A stretch of DNA of 64,000 nt. Source: Reichenbachiella agariperforans. GTDB lineage: Bacteria; Bacteroidota; Bacteroidia; Cytophagales; Cyclobacteriaceae. The position numbers and the translations under genes are program-made. This document shows, piece after piece, positions 61,544-64,000 of this stretch. Each line of letters begins with the position of its first letter. Position 1 is the stretch's first letter. Location of the stretch: NCBI RefSeq assembly GCF_900142205.1, contig NZ_FRAA01000007.1, positions 186,001 through 250,000 of the forward strand. Direction: 5' to 3'. The notes beneath the pieces were generated by a model, which worked only from the letters and a program-made list of their open reading frames with translations, was not told where the DNA came from and did not search any database.

Positions 61544-64000
61544 ATGAAGAGGACAAATACATTACAAAACCTATGGCGTACGATGTGTGGATATATCTTG
61601 GTGATCATCGGGTTGTCAGCTTGTCAGCCAGACTTGCCCGAAGAAGTCGCCGTAGCTTATCAAAGCCTGCCCCAAGAGTTGGATTTTAACGTTCATGTCA
61701 AGCCTATTTTGTCGGACAAGTGTTTTGCTTGTCACGGACCAGACAAGGGGAAGATAGTAGCAGGGCTACAATTGCATGAAGCAGCTACAGCCTATGCGGA
61801 ACTCCCAGAGTCACCAGGCAAGTATGCCATCGTGCCAAGGAATTTGGCCAAGAGTGAGGTGGCTCATCGTATTTTGAGTTCAGATCCAGAAGTGATCATG
61901 CCCAACCCCGAATCTAACCTGAAACTGACGGCTTATGAAAAGGCAATTTTGGTCAAATGGATAGAAGAGGGCGCAGTGTACAAACCGCATTGGGCATTTG
62001 AGGCACCTAAGGAAGTAGCGTTACCTGCCAGGGGACAACAGTGGGCGACCAATGCCATCGATCGTTTCATCAGTGCTAAATTGGAGCAGGAAGGCTTGAC
62101 CCCTTCTCCACAAGCGGACAAGGAGTTGCTCTTGCGCAGAGTATCGCTTGATTTGACAGGTTTACCACCTACACCACAAGAGATAAAGGCATTTTTGAGC
62201 GATGAGCGACCCGATGCTTATGAAAAACAAGTCGATAGGTTGTTGGCCTCTCCGCACTATGGTGAGAAGATGGCGGTGGATTGGCTTGATTTGGCTCGCT
62301 ATGCAGATACGCATGGCTACCAGATCGACCGATACCGTGACATGAGTCCGTGGCGTGATTGGGTGATCGAGTCATTCAATGCCAACATGCCTTACGATCA
62401 GTTCTTGACTTGGCAGTTGGCTGGGGACTTGCTCCCTGATGCATCGCGCGAACAGATTATCGCGACGGGTTTCAACCGTCTGCATCCTCAAAATGCCGAA
62501 GGAGGTATCGTGGATGAGGAGTTTCGAGTGGAGTATGTGGCGGACCGTACCGCCGTATTGAGTACTGGCGTGATGGGGCTCACCGTGGCTTGTGCCAGGT
62601 GCCATGATCACAAGTACGACCCGATTTCCCAAAAGAACCATTACGAATTGTTTGCCTTCTTCAACAATATCAATGAAACGGGACAAATCTCGTGGGACGC
62701 TGATGATATTCCTGTACCCAACATACTTGTACCTACCAAAGAACAAGAAGAGATCATTAGTTACGTAGAGTCATTGATTGACCAATCCGAAGAGGGTTTG
62801 GCAGAGGCCAAAGAAAAGGAACTTGGAGAGGTCAACGCTTGGATAGCGGAAGGGAAATACACTCAGCTCAGCAAGAAGGAGTTGCTAAAAGGGGCTGTGG
62901 CCAAGTTTGATTTGGATCACAACCTGATGGATCAAATCAGTGGACAGTCGGGCAAGATGGGATTGATGTATCAGCAGGCAGGGCCAGCGACATTCGCAGC
63001 GGGCAAGCGAGGCAAGGCCATCGATCTGGATGGGGATGCTTGGTTGGATCTGAAACCCGTAGGCATCTACGACCGCAGCGAACCTTTTAGCATTGGGTTG
63101 TGGGTATATGTACCAGACTCTGTGGAGGAGGGCGTGATTTTTCACAAAAACATCGCCGTGATGCTGCACAGCAAGAAGGGCTATCATTTGTATCTCAAAG
63201 ACAACAAACTTGAAATGGTGATGGCACATACATGGCCAGACAATGCCATCGAGGAAGTAAGTCAAGTGGAGCTGCCCAAGGAGGAGTGGGTGCAATTGAC
63301 CATGACTTACGATGGATCGAGTCGGGCGGAGGGATTGCGTCTCTATATGAATGGGAGGGAGTTGGTCACCCAGGTGAACATTGATAATCTCTACAAGGAC
63401 ATCCTGTTTCATGACTATGAAGACCAAATCTATGCTGAGCCGATGGAGCCAGGTTTGATGATCGGTGCACGTTGGCGGGGGATTGGGTTGAGAAAGGGTC
63501 GTGCAGATGAAGTGGCCGTATTTGACCGTACGCTTTCTGCTTTGGAAGTAGCGGCACTGGCGGAGAGCGATCAGTTGGATCAAATACTGAGCAAGGCTCC
63601 TGCAGACCTGTTGGCGGCGGAAAAGGCCATCCTACAAGAATATTATTTTTATAGAAAGTCAAAGGCATATCGAGCCAAACAGACGGAATTGATGGCTCAG
63701 CGTAGCAGACTCAACGAGGAGGTAGAACCCGTCAAGCAGGTTATGGTGATGAAGGAAATGGAAACACCTCGTCAAGCCTATGTTCTGGAGCGGGGACAGT
63801 ACAGCGCGTATGGTGAGGAGGTATTTCCCAATACACCCGAGAGCATCTTGCCGTTCCCAGATAGTCTGCCGCGCAACCGTCTGGGCTTGGCCAAGTGGCT
63901 TTTCTTGCCCGAGCATCCACTGACGGCACGTGTAGCTGTCAACCGGTATTGGCAGAACTACTTTGGGCGAGGAATTGTCCGTACGACGGAGGATTTTGGC
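61544..64000 (+). CDS. Planctomycete-type cytochrome c/DUF1549/LamG/DUF1553 (PSD1) lipoprotein, 3' end outside window
   Basis: Open frame of 819 codons to the window edge from the ATG at 61544. Lipoprotein signal (LVIIGLSACQPD, Cys27), a cytochrome c-like domain with C60-x2-C63-H64 (DKCFACHGPDKGK), a DUF1549 domain (NAIDRFISAKLEQEGL ... DLTGLPPTPQE; LARYADTHGYQIDRYRDM), a second CxxCH at C350-H354 (CARCHDHKYDP), a LamG-like domain (about 490-680; GKAIDLDGDAWLDLK, FSIGLWVYV) and the start of DUF1553/PSD1 (NRLGLAKWLFLPEHPLTARV). Typical length is about 1000-1150 residues, so roughly a fifth or more is missing. The function of this family is unknown; it is common next to sulfatases and glycosidases. 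A CATCTTTG -7-like motif lies 41 nt upstream. Confidence 0.88.
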   Translation, partial: MKRTNTLQNLWRTMCGYILVIIGLSACQPDLPEEVAVAYQSLPQELDFNVHVKPILSDKCFACHGPDKGKIVAGLQLHEAATAYAELPESPGKYAIVPRNLAKSEVAHRILSSDPEVIMPNPESNLKLTAYEKAILVKWIEEGAVYKPHWAFEAPKEVALPARGQQWATNAIDRFISAKLEQEGLTPSPQADKELLLRRVSLDLTGLPPTPQEIKAFLSDERPDAYEKQVDRLLASPHYGEKMAVDWLDLARYADTHGYQIDRYRDMSPWRDWVIESFNANMPYDQFLTWQLAGDLLPDASREQIIATGFNRLHPQNAEGGIVDEEFRVEYVADRTAVLSTGVMGLTVACARCHDHKYDPISQKNHYELFAFFNNINETGQISWDADDIPVPNILVPTKEQEEIISYVESLIDQSEEGLAEAKEKELGEVNAWIAEGKYTQLSKKELLKGAVAKFDLDHNLMDQISGQSGKMGLMYQQAGPATFAAGKRGKAIDLDGDAWLDLKPVGIYDRSEPFSIGLWVYVPDSVEEGVIFHKNIAVMLHSKKGYHLYLKDNKLEMVMAHTWPDNAIEEVSQVELPKEEWVQLTMTYDGSSRAEGLRLYMNGRELVTQVNIDNLYKDILFHDYEDQIYAEPMEPGLMIGARWRGIGLRKGRADEVAVFDRTLSALEVAALAESDQLDQILSKAPADLLAAEKAILQEYYFYRKSKAYRAKQTELMAQRSRLNEEVEPVKQVMVMKEMETPRQAYVLERGQYSAYGEEVFPNTPESILPFPDSLPRNRLGLAKWLFLPEHPLTARVAVNRYWQNYFGRGIVRTTEDFG

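Noticed and set aside
62885-63583. 232-residue minus-strand frame
   Set aside because: Antisense to the PSD1/LamG gene.

Overview
The window looks like a marine Bacteroidota chromosome, probably Cytophagales-like. This is inferred from the SusC/SusD pair, the C-terminal type IX secretion (T9SS) sorting domains, the many lipoproteins, the AT-rich ribosome-binding regions and the TAnnTTTG-type -7 promoter motifs. Almost the whole window is one large locus for red-algal galactan (agar and porphyran) breakdown and use.

Layout. 1-4529 (minus): a truncated secreted nucleoside-hydrolase-like protein with CBM6, and a GH86 agarase/porphyranase with the same accessory modules. 4738-8056: a Kelch protein, a group II intron relic, an unrecognised AT-rich gene whose 3' end runs into the relic, and a gene-free stretch with a 22-bp-period palindromic array. 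8057-10531 (minus): a GH2 lipoprotein. 10711-15746 (plus): a 1333-residue fusion of an FG-GAP/UnbV propeller, a vanadium-haloperoxidase domain and a T9SS tail, coupled to a LacI regulator. 15771-20465 (minus): Dabb protein, secreted propeller, Crp-type regulator and two GH16 enzymes.

20664-28112 (plus): a compact oxidative sugar operon (Zn dehydrogenase, UxaA, UxaB, lactonase, SDR, FucP-type permease, RhaM-type mutarotase). I read it as L-galactose -> L-galactonate -> D-tagaturonate -> D-altronate -> 2-keto-3-deoxy-D-gluconate (KDG). 28216-29922 (minus): a TPR/HTH membrane regulator, divergent from the SusC-SusD-SGBP operon (30112-36611), which ends in a strong terminator. 36797-49543 (plus): GH86, GH2, MDR dehydrogenase, KduD-like SDR, aldehyde dehydrogenase, enolase-superfamily cycloisomerase, aldose epimerase, RhaT-type transporter and GH117. 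This matches the 3,6-anhydro-L-galactose (AHG) pathway, which also ends at KDG. 49618-58078 (plus): GH50, an FG-GAP lipoprotein, a secreted repeat protein and two S1 sulfatases. 58209-61363 (minus): GH16-T9SS beta-agarase and a second TPR/HTH regulator. 61544-end: a truncated planctomycete-type cytochrome/DUF1549/LamG/DUF1553 lipoprotein.

How it fits together. Secreted GH16 and GH86 enzymes cut the polymer. SusCD and the glycan-binding lipoprotein import oligosaccharides. Sulfatases, GH50, GH2 and GH117 reduce them to D-galactose, AHG and, from porphyran, L-galactose. Two separate dehydrogenase pathways then send the two L-sugars to the same intermediate, KDG. No KDG kinase or KDPG aldolase was seen in the window, so those steps must be encoded elsewhere. 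No tRNA, rRNA, CRISPR array or intact transposase was seen.
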